From Microbacterium sp. SYP-A9085 (GTDB lineage Bacteria; Actinomycetota; Actinomycetes; Actinomycetales; Microbacteriaceae): a stretch of 64,000 bases of DNA. The notes beneath the pieces are model-generated. The model ran no database searches, had not been told where the DNA came from, and worked only from the letters and a program-made list of their open reading frames with translations. Shown here piece by piece: positions 55,256 to 63,683 of this stretch (the first letter of the stretch is position 1; the number at the start of each line of letters is the position of its first letter). The stretch covers positions 372,001 to 436,000 of the forward strand of contig NZ_WJII01000002.1 in NCBI RefSeq assembly GCF_009649635.1, in the 5' to 3' direction. A program made the position numbers and the translations under genes.

Positions 55256-56391
55256 CCGCCACCACCGTCGACGGTGTCCTCGCCCGCAGCGACCGCGCCC
55301 GCGCCCCGCGGCTTTTCGACACCCTGACCACCAAGATCCTCGCAATAGTGTTCCTCGTCGCCATCGTCGCCATCCCGCTGAACATCGGTGACAGCTACGT
55401 GCTGACGGTCCTGGCCACCGCCGCGGTCGCGGCCATAGCCGCCGCAGGGCTCAACCTTCTCACCGGCTACGCCGGCCAGATCTCCCTCGGCCACGCTTTC
55501 TTCGTGGGCGCCGGCGCTTTCGCCGGTCAGGTGCTGGGCGGCCAGCTCGGCCTGCCGCTGCTGCTCTGGCTGCCGCTGGCGGGACTCTTCGCTGGAGCGC
55601 TCGGCGCGATGGTGGCCCCGTTCGCGTTGCGGCTGCGCGGCCCGTACCTGGCCATCGTGTCGCTGGGGCTCGTATACATCGGCATCTACGCGGCCCGCAA
55701 CCTCCCCGCCCTGACCGGAGGGCTGAACGGCACCGTGGTCACCGCGCCGGTGGCGATCGGCCCGGTCGACTTCGCCGCGCTGCGCGTCGGCCCGTTCCTG
55801 CTCACCCGCGAGCAGGGCATGTTCATCCTGTGCTGGGGCGTGCTCGCGCTGATCCTGCTGGCCACCGCGAACATCGTGCGGTCGCGCTCCGGCCGGGCGA
55901 TGCAGGCCATCCGCGACCACGACCTGGCCGCCGAGGTGCTCGGCGTGCGGCGACTGCCCGCGATGATGAACGCGTTCATCGTGTCGTCGGTGTTCGCCGG
56001 CATCGCCGGCGGCCTGCTCGGCGTGCTGCTGCAGTACATCCGCCCGGAGAACTTCGGCCTGGACCTGTCGATCCAGTACGTCGCCATCGTCGTCATCGGA
56101 GGGCTCGCCACCGTCTGGGGGCCGGTCCTGGGATCGCTGTTCATCGGCCTGGTCCCGGTGCTGGCGATCTGGCTGGCCGACTACCTGCCGTTCATCGCCA
56201 AACCCGGCCAGCACGGCGGGATCAGCGTCTCGGGGTTCGGGCTGGTCGTCTACGGCGTTCTCATCGTCCTGTTCCTCCTGTTCCGCCGAGGTGGCCTCAT
56301 CTCGTTCTTCCGGCTCCCTCGCCGGCGGCGGGATGCCACGGCCGGGCCGGCCGCACCCGATCCCCGCACCCCTGAGAATCCGCATCCCTGA
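55252..56391 (+). CDS. Liv-type ABC importer permease (LivM-like)
   Basis: Partner permease of 379 residues with about nine hydrophobic segments. The LivM landmarks GLNLLTGYAGQISLGHAFFVG, LRGPYLAIVSLG, AIRDHDLAAEVLGV and IGGLATVWGPVLGSLFIG are present. A basic and Pro-rich C-terminal tail of about 40 residues is cytosolic. The ATG overlaps the LivH-like stop, and the binding-protein gene follows 15 nt later. Confidence 0.92.
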   Translation: MTATTVDGVLARSDRARAPRLFDTLTTKILAIVFLVAIVAIPLNIGDSYVLTVLATAAVAAIAAAGLNLLTGYAGQISLGHAFFVGAGAFAGQVLGGQLGLPLLLWLPLAGLFAGALGAMVAPFALRLRGPYLAIVSLGLVYIGIYAARNLPALTGGLNGTVVTAPVAIGPVDFAALRVGPFLLTREQGMFILCWGVLALILLATANIVRSRSGRAMQAIRDHDLAAEVLGVRRLPAMMNAFIVSSVFAGIAGGLLGVLLQYIRPENFGLDLSIQYVAIVVIGGLATVWGPVLGSLFIGLVPVLAIWLADYLPFIAKPGQHGGISVSGFGLVVYGVLIVLFLLFRRGGLISFFRLPRRRRDATAGPAAPDPRTPENPHP

Positions 56392-56406
56392 GGAAGGACA
56401 CACATA

Positions 56407-57657
56407 GTGAAGATTCGCACCACCGGCGTCCTCGCCGTCGTCGCAGCGACGCTGCTGCTGACATCCTGCGCCGTGCAGAATACCGGCGGCACGCAGACCA
56501 CCGGCCCGCAGCAACTTCGATCCGTCCCCGGATTCGACGCCGCGAAGGGCGTCATCCACGTCGGCCAGATGACGGCGCTCAGCGGCCCGCTGGCGCCCTC
56601 CTCGAACGAGCAGGTCGCCGGCCAGCAGGCGTACTACGACCACATCAACGCGTCGGGCGGCATCGCCGGCAAGTACAAGGTCGAGATCGTCACCGCCGAC
56701 AACCAGTACAACCCGCAGCTGGCGGTGCAGGAGTACCAGCGCGTGAAGGACCAGGTCGTGATGCTGTCGGGCGTGCTCGGCGATCCGTCGACCGAGGCGC
56801 TGCTGCCGATCCTGCAGCAGAACAAGGCCGTCGCGCTGCCGTCCACGCAGAGCTCGCGGTTCACGAAGGACGAGAACCTGGGCATGACGTTCACGTCGTA
56901 CCAGTCGAACGTGTGGAACACGATGTCGTACCTGTTCGAGCACGGGAAGATCACGAAGGACTCGATAGTGTGCTCGATGATCCAGGCCGACCAGTCCGGG
57001 CAGGCCCGGCAGGACGGCCTCGAGTACGCCGCGAAGCAGCTGGGCTTCACGGTCGGGCCGAAGGCCGAGTTCGCCCCCACCGACGCGGCGTTCACCGCGC
57101 AGGTGCAGACGCTGAAGAACGCCAAGTGCCAGGTGGTCGTGTTCGGCGGTGCGACCAACAACGTGCCGAACCTCGTCGCCGCCGCGACGCAGCTGTCGTA
57201 CTCGCCGACGTGGCTGGCCGAGTTCTTCGCCATCGCGCAGTCGTTCAAGGACACCGACATCGCCGGCTACCTGCACGACCACTTCCTCATCACCGGGCTC
57301 GCCGGCGACCTGGACGACACCTCGATCGAGGGCATCAAGGTGCTCACCGAGCAGCTGGGCAAGGCCCCGACGATGCAGAACGTGTACGGGTTCATGCAGG
57401 CGATCACCGCGACCACGATCCTCACGAAGGCCGTCGAGCTCGGAGACCTGTCCGGACCCGGCATCATGAAGGCGATGGACGCCCTGGACAAGGTGAGCTA
57501 CCTCGGCCTGAACGGCGACATGACGTACGGTCCCGCCGCGGACCGGCTGCAGCCGGACACCTCGTCGATCTTCTCGTACGACCCGAAGGCGCCGGGGAGC
57601 CTGAGGTCGATAGCGTCCAACTACGTGGCGCCGCAGGGCCGCGGCCCCGGGTTCTGA
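56407..57657 (+). CDS. Liv-type ABC importer substrate-binding lipoprotein (first)
   Basis: Extracellular lipoprotein of 416 residues with a type I periplasmic-binding fold. The signal peptide ends in the lipobox LLTSC (Cys21), followed by a short Thr/Gly-rich linker. GQMTALSGPLAPSSNEQ is the family's N-lobe entry. GTG 56407 has GAGGAAGGA upstream. It is last in the F-G-H-M-K operon and is followed by a hairpin terminator. The ligand is unknown; the operon's promoter site suggests the same acid that is degraded by the CoA pathway. Confidence 0.9.
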   Translation: MKIRTTGVLAVVAATLLLTSCAVQNTGGTQTTGPQQLRSVPGFDAAKGVIHVGQMTALSGPLAPSSNEQVAGQQAYYDHINASGGIAGKYKVEIVTADNQYNPQLAVQEYQRVKDQVVMLSGVLGDPSTEALLPILQQNKAVALPSTQSSRFTKDENLGMTFTSYQSNVWNTMSYLFEHGKITKDSIVCSMIQADQSGQARQDGLEYAAKQLGFTVGPKAEFAPTDAAFTAQVQTLKNAKCQVVVFGGATNNVPNLVAAATQLSYSPTWLAEFFAIAQSFKDTDIAGYLHDHFLITGLAGDLDDTSIEGIKVLTEQLGKAPTMQNVYGFMQAITATTILTKAVELGDLSGPGIMKAMDALDKVSYLGLNGDMTYGPAADRLQPDTSSIFSYDPKAPGSLRSIASNYVAPQGRGPGF

Positions 57658-57670
57658 GCCGACGCCGCCC

Positions 57671-57720
57671 ACTGTCGCCTGCCGACGCTCGTGCCCGCGC
57701 ACGACCCGGCAGGCGACAGT
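57671..57720. terminator. Two-way terminator after the first Liv importer
   Basis: Perfect 14-bp arms ACTGTCGCCTGCCG (57671-57684) and CGGCAGGCGACAGT (57707-57720) with an inner TCGTGC/GCACGA stem. It lies between the convergent importer and IclR genes. Confidence 0.75.
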
Positions 57721-57749
57721 CGCGTGTGGGGCGGATGCCGCGAGCGCGG

Positions 57750-58616
57750 CTATCCCGCCGCCGCCCGCTCCTCGCCGAGGCCCGCGAAATAGTCCAGGGA
57801 CGCCAGTGAACTGTTCACGAGCGCGTGCACGCCGCGGCCGTGGGCGGGCGCACCGTCGGGCAGGTAGGCGTCCTCGAGGGCCCGGGTGACGCCGGCAGCG
57901 GCCAGTGTGAGCAGCTCGATGATCCCCCGGGCGGACCGCCCGTCGTTGGGGATCACGACGCCGAGCGCCGCGTACACCACGCCGTGCGGGCCCATCACCG
58001 GGACCGCGACACCGCGGGACTGGTCGTGGATGTGGCCGGGCAGGTCGGCGAACCCGTCCGCGCGCACGCGACGCAGGCGCGCCCGCAGCGCGGCCTCGCC
58101 GACGATCGTCTGCGCGGTGAACCGCGGCCAGCCGGCCGCGACCACGTCGCCCAGGGTCTCCGGGTCGGCGTGCGCGAGCAGCACCAGCCCGCTCGAGGAC
58201 ACCGGCATCGGCGTACGACCGCCGATCAGTGTCGCGTTTATCACGGCCTCGCGGGTCGACATCCGCTCGATGAACAGGACGTCCCGCCCGCTGCGGACCC
58301 CCAGCTGGGTGTGCTGACGCACGCGTGCGTGCACGCCGCTCATCCACGGCCGGGCCAGCTCCCGCAGGCCGAGCGCGCCGGGCGTGCGCGACGCGAACTC
58401 CCACAGCCGCACGCCGAGCCGGTAGGTGCGGTCCGGCAGGCGCTCCAGCATCCCCTCAGCCTCCAGCTGCGCGACCAGCCGGTGGGCGGTGGAGGGGGCG
58501 AGACCCGCGGTGTGCGCTATCTCGGTCAGCGTCAGGAACGGGCGCAGCGTGTCGAACGCCTCGAGCACCCGCAGGTGCTTGCGCAGCGCCGATTCGCCGT
58601 CCGATCCCCGTGCCAC
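57750..58616 (-). CDS. IclR family transcriptional regulator (second)
   Basis: Regulator of 288 residues, N-terminal winged helix (HLRVLEAFDTLRPFLTLTEI and APSTAHRLVAQLEAEGML) and effector domain (GVRSGRDVLFIERMS, SSSGLVLLAHADPE, DQSRGVAVPVMGPHG). I chose the GTG at 58616 because GGAGGAGG lies 5 nt upstream; the open frame to 59612 runs over the divergent ATPase gene. It probably controls the divergent second importer. It is a paralogue, not a copy, of the IclR at 46.7-47.5 kb. Confidence 0.88.
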   Translation of the reverse strand: MARGSDGESALRKHLRVLEAFDTLRPFLTLTEIAHTAGLAPSTAHRLVAQLEAEGMLERLPDRTYRLGVRLWEFASRTPGALGLRELARPWMSGVHARVRQHTQLGVRSGRDVLFIERMSTREAVINATLIGGRTPMPVSSSGLVLLAHADPETLGDVVAAGWPRFTAQTIVGEAALRARLRRVRADGFADLPGHIHDQSRGVAVPVMGPHGVVYAALGVVIPNDGRSARGIIELLTLAAAGVTRALEDAYLPDGAPAHGRGVHALVNSSLASLDYFAGLGEERAAAG

Positions 58617-58928
58617 CACGACCTCCTCCGACGCCAGGCTACCCGCCCGCCGCGACGCGGGCGCCGTGCGCGAGTTCCGTTGAAGGGAAACGGAGCCCCG
58701 AACGCGGCGCGGTGAGAGGATTCTGGTGGTGACCTGCGGATCGCCGAAGCCGGTCGACAACGGTTGGGTAAAGACACGCGTAACCTCACACCAAAATCGT
58801 TGACAATCCAAGCGCGGATCCGTACCGTCCCATGCCAAGGACAGTGTCCGTCCTGACCTGAGGACGCGAACCCGACGACACTGGCCGAGACCGTCCGACC
58901 CGGGACGATGACGACATGGGAGGCGAGC
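58617..58928. promoter_or_regulatory. Divergent control region between the second IclR gene and the second Liv importer
   Basis: The 312 nt hold no gene. For the importer there is a near-consensus promoter, TTGACA (58800-58805), 17 nt, TACCGT (58823-58828), and a small dyad GGACAGTGTCC (58839-58849) just after it. For the IclR gene a TAGCCT -10 lies at 58636-58641 on the minus strand, 20 nt from the start. The leader of the importer is about 95 nt long. Confidence 0.7.
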
Positions 58929-59711
58929 ATGGCTGCTCGATTGACGCTGCAGGACGTGAGCCTGCACTTCGGTGGCGTCAAGGTGCTCGACGACGTCGGG
59001 TTCGAGGTGGAGCCCGGTCAGATCTTCGGACTGGTCGGGCCGAACGGCGCCGGCAAGACGTCGCTGTTCAACTGCATCAGCGGACACTACCGCCCCAGCG
59101 GCGGCTCGATCCGCATCGATGAGGAAGAGGTGCGCGGTGCGCGCCCGGCCACCCTCGCCCGCCACGGTCTCGCGCGCACGTTCCAGCATCCCGCGCTGCA
59201 GCTGAACCAGACGGTGCTGGAGAACGTGCTGCTGGGCGCGCACACCCGCCTGCCCGGCGGGCCGCTCGAGTGGTCGCTGCGGCTGCCGCACACCGCCCGT
59301 GCCGAGCGGCGCCTGCGCGACGAGGCGCGGGCGCTGCTCGAGCACAACGGCCTGGGCTGGGCCACCGACGTGCGCGCCGACGAGCTCTCGCACGGCCTTC
59401 ACAAGGGCATCGAGCTGTGCCGGGCCCTGCTCATGAAGCCGCGCCTGCTGCTGCTGGACGAGCCGGCGGCGGGCCTGCCGCACTCCGAGGTCGAGCAGCT
59501 CATCGCAAGCGTGCGCCGCATCCGCGAGGAGGACGACATCACCGTCATCATCGTCGAGCACAACATGGGGCTGATCGCGGCGCTCACCGATCGCGTGGTC
59601 GTGCTCGACCATGGCCGCAAGCTGATGGAGGGCACCGCCGCGCAGGCCCAGTCGGACCCGCGGGTCATCGAGGCCTACATCGGGAAGGACGCCGCGGATG
59701 CCGCTGCTTGA
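58929..59711 (+). CDS. Liv-type ABC importer ATP-binding protein (LivG-like, second system)
   Basis: ATPase of 260 residues. Walker A is GPNGAGKTS and Walker B LLLLDEPAAGLPHSE; the signature is degenerate (ELSHGLHKGIELCRALL), as in other LivG subunits. GGGAGG precedes ATG 58929 by 5 nt, so I prefer it over an ATG at 58908 in the same frame. It is first in a G-F-H-M-K operon. Its last 14 nt overlap the next gene. Substrate class unknown; amino acid uptake is only one option. Confidence 0.9.
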   Translation: MAARLTLQDVSLHFGGVKVLDDVGFEVEPGQIFGLVGPNGAGKTSLFNCISGHYRPSGGSIRIDEEEVRGARPATLARHGLARTFQHPALQLNQTVLENVLLGAHTRLPGGPLEWSLRLPHTARAERRLRDEARALLEHNGLGWATDVRADELSHGLHKGIELCRALLMKPRLLLLDEPAAGLPHSEVEQLIASVRRIREEDDITVIIVEHNMGLIAALTDRVVVLDHGRKLMEGTAAQAQSDPRVIEAYIGKDAADAAA

Positions 59712-60408
59712 ACTGACGGATGTGACCGCGTTCTACGGCCCGGTCCAGGTTCTGGACACCGTGTCGCTGTCGGTGCCCGAGGGCGGGGCCGTCGGCATCC
59801 TGGGTGCGAACGGCGCCGGCAAGACGACGACGCTGCGCGCCATCAGCGGCACCGTGCGCGCCGGCGGCAGCATCACATTCGACGGCACCGAGATCCGCAG
59901 CCTCCGGCCGGACAAGGTCGCCGCGCTCGGCATCGCCCACGTCCCCGAGGGACGCGGCACGCTCGGCGACCTCACGGTGCGCGAGAACCTCCGGGTGGGC
60001 GCGTACCTGCGCCGGGACAAGAAGGCCGTCGCGCACGACATCGACTACTGCCTGGACCTGTTCCCCCAGCTGCAGAACCGCATCCGCTCCAACGCGTCGG
60101 CCCTGTCCGGCGGCGAGCAGCAGATGCTCGCGGTGGGCCGGGCGATCATGGCGCGGCCGCGGCTCATGCTGCTGGACGAGGCATCCCTCGGGCTCGCACC
60201 GAGCACCGCGAAGACGGTGTACGAGGCCATCGGCCGGCTGCGCCGCGAGTCCGGCATAGCGATGCTGGTCGTCGAGCAGAACGCCAACCTCGCCTTCACC
60301 CTCGTCGATTCCGCCACCGTGCTGGAGACCGGGCGCAACGCCCTCTCCGGCACCACGGCGGAGTTGAAGGGGATGGACGAGATCCGACGCGCATACCTGG
60401 GAGGCTGA
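59698..60408 (+). CDS. Liv-type ABC importer ATP-binding protein (LivF-like, second system)
   Basis: ATPase of 236 residues, the usual short LivF length. Walker A is GANGAGKTT, the signature ALSGGEQQML and Walker B LMLLDEASLGLAP. Here Pro is replaced by Ala in the DEPxLGL motif (DEASLGL), which is seen in LivF proteins. It starts inside the end of the LivG-like gene (14-nt overlap), so translation is coupled. The first Liv system has the reverse order of these two genes. Confidence 0.92.
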   Translation: MPLLELTDVTAFYGPVQVLDTVSLSVPEGGAVGILGANGAGKTTTLRAISGTVRAGGSITFDGTEIRSLRPDKVAALGIAHVPEGRGTLGDLTVRENLRVGAYLRRDKKAVAHDIDYCLDLFPQLQNRIRSNASALSGGEQQMLAVGRAIMARPRLMLLDEASLGLAPSTAKTVYEAIGRLRRESGIAMLVVEQNANLAFTLVDSATVLETGRNALSGTTAELKGMDEIRRAYLGG

Positions 60409-60411
60409 CCG

Positions 60412-61293
60412 GTGGGGACGTTCATCCAACTCGTCATCGACGGGCTGTCGACCGGGTCGATCTACGCGGCGCTCGCGCTGGCGATAGTGCTCGTGAACCA
60501 GGCGACGGGGCTGATCAACTTCGCCCAGGGCGGCATCGCCGTGCTGTCCGCATACATAGCGTGGCTGTTCATCGGGGTCGGCGTGCCGCTGATCCTGGCG
60601 ATCCTGCTGTCGATCCTCGTCTCGTTCGTGATGGGCGCCGTGATCGAGCGGTACCTGATGCGGCGCTTCGAGGGCGGCGACCCGGACACCGCGGTCGTCG
60701 TCACGATCGGCCTGCTGACCCTCATCACGGGGCTGTGCGGCTGGCTGTGGACATACAACAACCAGCAGTTCGGGTCGCTGTTCTCGCTGGACACCATCCA
60801 GTTCCTGGGTGCGTCGATCAGCGTCCGCTCGATCGGCACCACGGTCGTGATCGTCGTGATGATGATCCTGCTGCAGGCGCTGTTCCTGGGTACGAAGCTC
60901 GGCCTCGCGCTGCGCGCGGTGGCCGTGAACCCCCAGTCGGCGTCGTTCTCCGGCCTGCCGGTGGGACGCCTGCTGATGGTGGGATGGGGCCTGGCCGCCG
61001 TCCTCGGCGCCGTCGCCGGGGCACTCGTGGCCCCGCAGCTGACGCTGACGCCCGGGATGATGGACAACGCGCTGGTGTACGCGCTGGCGGCGGTGATCCT
61101 CGGCGGCCTGTCCAGTCCGTTCGGCGTCGTCGTGGCCGCGTGGCTGATCGGCGTGCTGGAGAACCTGGCCGCCGTGTACGTCCCGTTCATCGGCTACGAC
61201 CTGAAGGTCGCGGTGCCGTTCATCCTCATCTTCGTCGTGCTGATAGTGCGACCTCAAGGGCTGTTCGGCCGGAAAGCGGTGGTGCGCGTCTGA
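60412..61293 (+). CDS. Liv-type ABC importer permease (LivH-like, second system)
   Basis: Inner-membrane permease of 293 residues with about eight hydrophobic segments. It has the LivH landmarks LVIDGLSTGSIYAALALA, GLINFAQGGIAVLSAYIAW, AVNPQSASFSGLPVGRL and a C-terminal VLIVRPQGLFGRK. The GTG at 60412 has GGGAGG 6 nt upstream and lies 3 nt after the preceding stop. Its TGA shares a base with the next ATG (TGATG). Confidence 0.92.
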   Translation: MGTFIQLVIDGLSTGSIYAALALAIVLVNQATGLINFAQGGIAVLSAYIAWLFIGVGVPLILAILLSILVSFVMGAVIERYLMRRFEGGDPDTAVVVTIGLLTLITGLCGWLWTYNNQQFGSLFSLDTIQFLGASISVRSIGTTVVIVVMMILLQALFLGTKLGLALRAVAVNPQSASFSGLPVGRLLMVGWGLAAVLGAVAGALVAPQLTLTPGMMDNALVYALAAVILGGLSSPFGVVVAAWLIGVLENLAAVYVPFIGYDLKVAVPFILIFVVLIVRPQGLFGRKAVVRV

Positions 61294-62357
61294 TGTCCGT
61301 GACCTCCTTCTTCCACAAGACCTGGGTGCGCTGGGCGCTCGCCCTGCTGCTCGTGGTCGCGCTCGCCGTCGGCCCGCTGGTGCTGCCGGAGTTCGCGAAC
61401 CAGACGATCGCGCGGATCGGGGTGTTCGCGGTGGCCGTGCTCGGTCTGAACGTTGTGATGGGCTACACCGGGCAGGTCTCGCTCGGCCAGATCTTCTTCG
61501 TCGGCCTCGGCGCCTACGTCACCGCGTACGGCGTGACGCACGAGTGGAACATCGTCGTCACGTTCGTGCTGTCCTTCCTGATCCCCGCCGTCGCGGGCCT
61601 GCTGATCGCCCTGGCCGCCGCGCGGCTGGGGGGCCTGGCCATCGCGATGGTCACCATCGCGCTGCCGATCGTCGGCGTCCCGCTGGCCAAGCGCCTGGGC
61701 GATGTCACCGGCGGGTCGCAGGGCCTGTCGGCACGGTTCACCGACGCGCCGGAGTGGACCGGCCTTTTCAACGACCAGTGGCAGCTGTACATCGTGATAG
61801 TGATCACCGTGATCTGCTTCCTGCTGACCCGGAACCTGGTCCGCGGGCGGTACGGGCGGGCGTTCGCGATCGTCAAGGGCAACGAGGCCGTCGCGTCGTC
61901 GATGGGCATCTCGCCCTACTGGTACAAGGTCATCGCGTTCACAGTGGCGTCGCTGATCGGCGGTGTCTCCGGCTTCCTGTACATGGTCGTGGTGCAGTAC
62001 ACCTCCCCCGAGACGCTCAGCTTCGGCCACTCGATCACGCTGCTGGCGGCCATGGTCATCGGCGGGGCAGCCAGCATCGTGGGGTCGCTGATCGGCGGCG
62101 CGTACTACGTGCTCGTCCCCCAGCTGACCAACATCGTCGACCCGAACTCCACCGCGCTGCTGCAGGGCGCGATCCTGCTCGTGGTCCTGTTCGTCCTGCC
62201 CGGCGGCATCGTGTCGCTTCCGCGCGTGCTGCACCGTCTCGCGCGGCGCCGGCGCGGCGGGACCGGCAGGGGCGGCATCCAGACCACTCCGATCGCGGAA
62301 CCGGACCCGGCCGCCGCACCGGAGGGACACCCAACAGAGAGGCAAGGTCAGGCATGA
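61293..62357 (+). CDS. Liv-type ABC importer permease (LivM-like, second system)
   Basis: Partner permease of 354 residues with about nine hydrophobic segments. LNVVMGYTGQVSLGQIFFVG, AARLGGLAIAMVTIALP, AIVKGNEAVASSMGI and VIGGAASIVGSLIGGAYY match LivM. The C-terminal 50 residues are basic, then Pro/Ala-rich and cytosolic. The gene overlaps both neighbours by 1-4 nt. The frame is open upstream to 60561 but that part overlaps the LivH-like gene. Confidence 0.92.
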   Translation: MSVTSFFHKTWVRWALALLLVVALAVGPLVLPEFANQTIARIGVFAVAVLGLNVVMGYTGQVSLGQIFFVGLGAYVTAYGVTHEWNIVVTFVLSFLIPAVAGLLIALAAARLGGLAIAMVTIALPIVGVPLAKRLGDVTGGSQGLSARFTDAPEWTGLFNDQWQLYIVIVITVICFLLTRNLVRGRYGRAFAIVKGNEAVASSMGISPYWYKVIAFTVASLIGGVSGFLYMVVVQYTSPETLSFGHSITLLAAMVIGGAASIVGSLIGGAYYVLVPQLTNIVDPNSTALLQGAILLVVLFVLPGGIVSLPRVLHRLARRRRGGTGRGGIQTTPIAEPDPAAAPEGHPTERQGQA

Positions 62358-63619
62358 ACATGCGCTCAACAGCTCGGAAGGCCGTCGGCGTCGTCGCCAT
62401 GGCATCCGTGGTCGCGCTCGCCCTCGCGGGATGCGCCCGCGGTGGCGGCGGTGACGGCGGCGACAGCACGAACGCCGCGGCAAGCCCCGGCATCACCGAC
62501 ACCACCGTCACGCTCGGCATCACGACGCCGCTCAGCGGTGCCACCGCCGGCCCCGGCACCTGCACGGTCGCCGGTGTCACCGCGTACTTCGGCGCGAAGA
62601 ACGCCGAGGACGGCGGCGTGAAGTTCGGCGACGGCAAGACCCGCAAGGTCGAGATCCAGAAGCTCGACGACGCGTACGACCCGCAGAAGGCCAAGGCGAA
62701 CTACGACCAGCTCAAGGACAAGGTGTTCGCGATGGGCGTGGGCCTGGGCACCCCCACGAACCGGGCATGGCGCGAGGCAGCCATCGCCGACAAGGTCCCG
62801 CAGGTGCTCGTGGAGACCGGCGACCCGATCTTCAGCGACCGCTCGCAGAGCCCGTGGCAGCTCGGGTTCGTCCCGATCTACCAGAACGAGGGTGAGGCGT
62901 TCGGCAAGCTGCTGGCGACCGCCACCGGGAACCACAAGGTCGCCATCCTGTCGCAGAACGACGACTTCGGCAAGGGCTACGTCGAGGGCTTCAAGGAGGG
63001 CATCAAGGGCGCGTCGAACATCACCATCGCCAAGGAGCTCACCTACGAGGCCACCGACACCTCGGTGGACGCGCAGCTGACCGAGCTCGCGGCGACCGGT
63101 GCCGACGTGTTCTTCAACGCCATGTCGATCACCCCGCTGGTGATCACGTCGCTGCAGAAGGCGCAGCAGCTGAACTGGAAGCCCAGCTGGTTCCTGCCGT
63201 CGAACACCTCGAGCCCGAAGGCCATCCTCGAGCCGGGCAAGGCGACCGCCTTCCCGGGTGTCTACTCCGTCGCGTTCTCGAAGGCTGTCGCCAGCCCCGC
63301 GTACGCCGGTGACGCGGACGTGAAGAAGTTCCTGTCCGACCTCAAGCAGTACGGCAACTACCAGGACGTCCCGGCGTTCCCGCACTGCGTGTGGAGCTAC
63401 ATCAGCGGTGCGACGCTGGAGCAGGCGTTCGAGAAGATGACAGCGCCGACGCGGGAGAACTTCATGAAGGCTCTCCTGTCGATCTCGGACTTCAAGGCGC
63501 CGCTCATGCTGGACGGCACCGCCGTGGACACGACGAAGGACGGTCAGCCGGCCGTGTCGACCGTGGTGGTCCAGAAGTTCAACGGCAAGGGCTTCGACAC
63601 CGTGACCTCGTTCCAGTGA
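62354..63619 (+). CDS. Liv-type ABC importer substrate-binding lipoprotein (second)
   Basis: Extracellular lipoprotein of 421 residues with a signal peptide ending in the lipobox ALAGC, then a Gly/Asp/Asn-rich linker. The mature type I binding fold begins with TDTTVTLGITTPLSG. The ATG overlaps the preceding TGA; a second ATG two codons later is possible. It ends the G-F-H-M-K operon and is followed by a strong terminator. It is clearly diverged from the binding protein of the first system, so the two importers probably take different ligands. Confidence 0.9.
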   Translation: MNMRSTARKAVGVVAMASVVALALAGCARGGGGDGGDSTNAAASPGITDTTVTLGITTPLSGATAGPGTCTVAGVTAYFGAKNAEDGGVKFGDGKTRKVEIQKLDDAYDPQKAKANYDQLKDKVFAMGVGLGTPTNRAWREAAIADKVPQVLVETGDPIFSDRSQSPWQLGFVPIYQNEGEAFGKLLATATGNHKVAILSQNDDFGKGYVEGFKEGIKGASNITIAKELTYEATDTSVDAQLTELAATGADVFFNAMSITPLVITSLQKAQQLNWKPSWFLPSNTSSPKAILEPGKATAFPGVYSVAFSKAVASPAYAGDADVKKFLSDLKQYGNYQDVPAFPHCVWSYISGATLEQAFEKMTAPTRENFMKALLSISDFKAPLMLDGTAVDTTKDGQPAVSTVVVQKFNGKGFDTVTSFQ

Positions 63620-63636
63620 TCCCAGCCTGACGCAAG

Positions 63637-63664
63637 ACGGGGGTCCGGTTCGCCGGGCCCCCGT
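63637..63664 (+). terminator. Terminator with TTCG loop after the second Liv importer
   Basis: ACGGGGGTCCGG (63637-63648) pairs with CCGGGCCCCCGT (63653-63664) over a TTCG tetraloop, with one G-T pair. It lies between convergent genes. Confidence 0.8.
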
Positions 63665-63683
63665 TCGCGTTCCCGCGGAACGC

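Noticed and set aside
52684..63619. Calling both importers branched-chain amino acid transporters
   Set aside because: The families are Liv-type, but IclR control and linkage to a catabolic operon make other ligands at least as likely.
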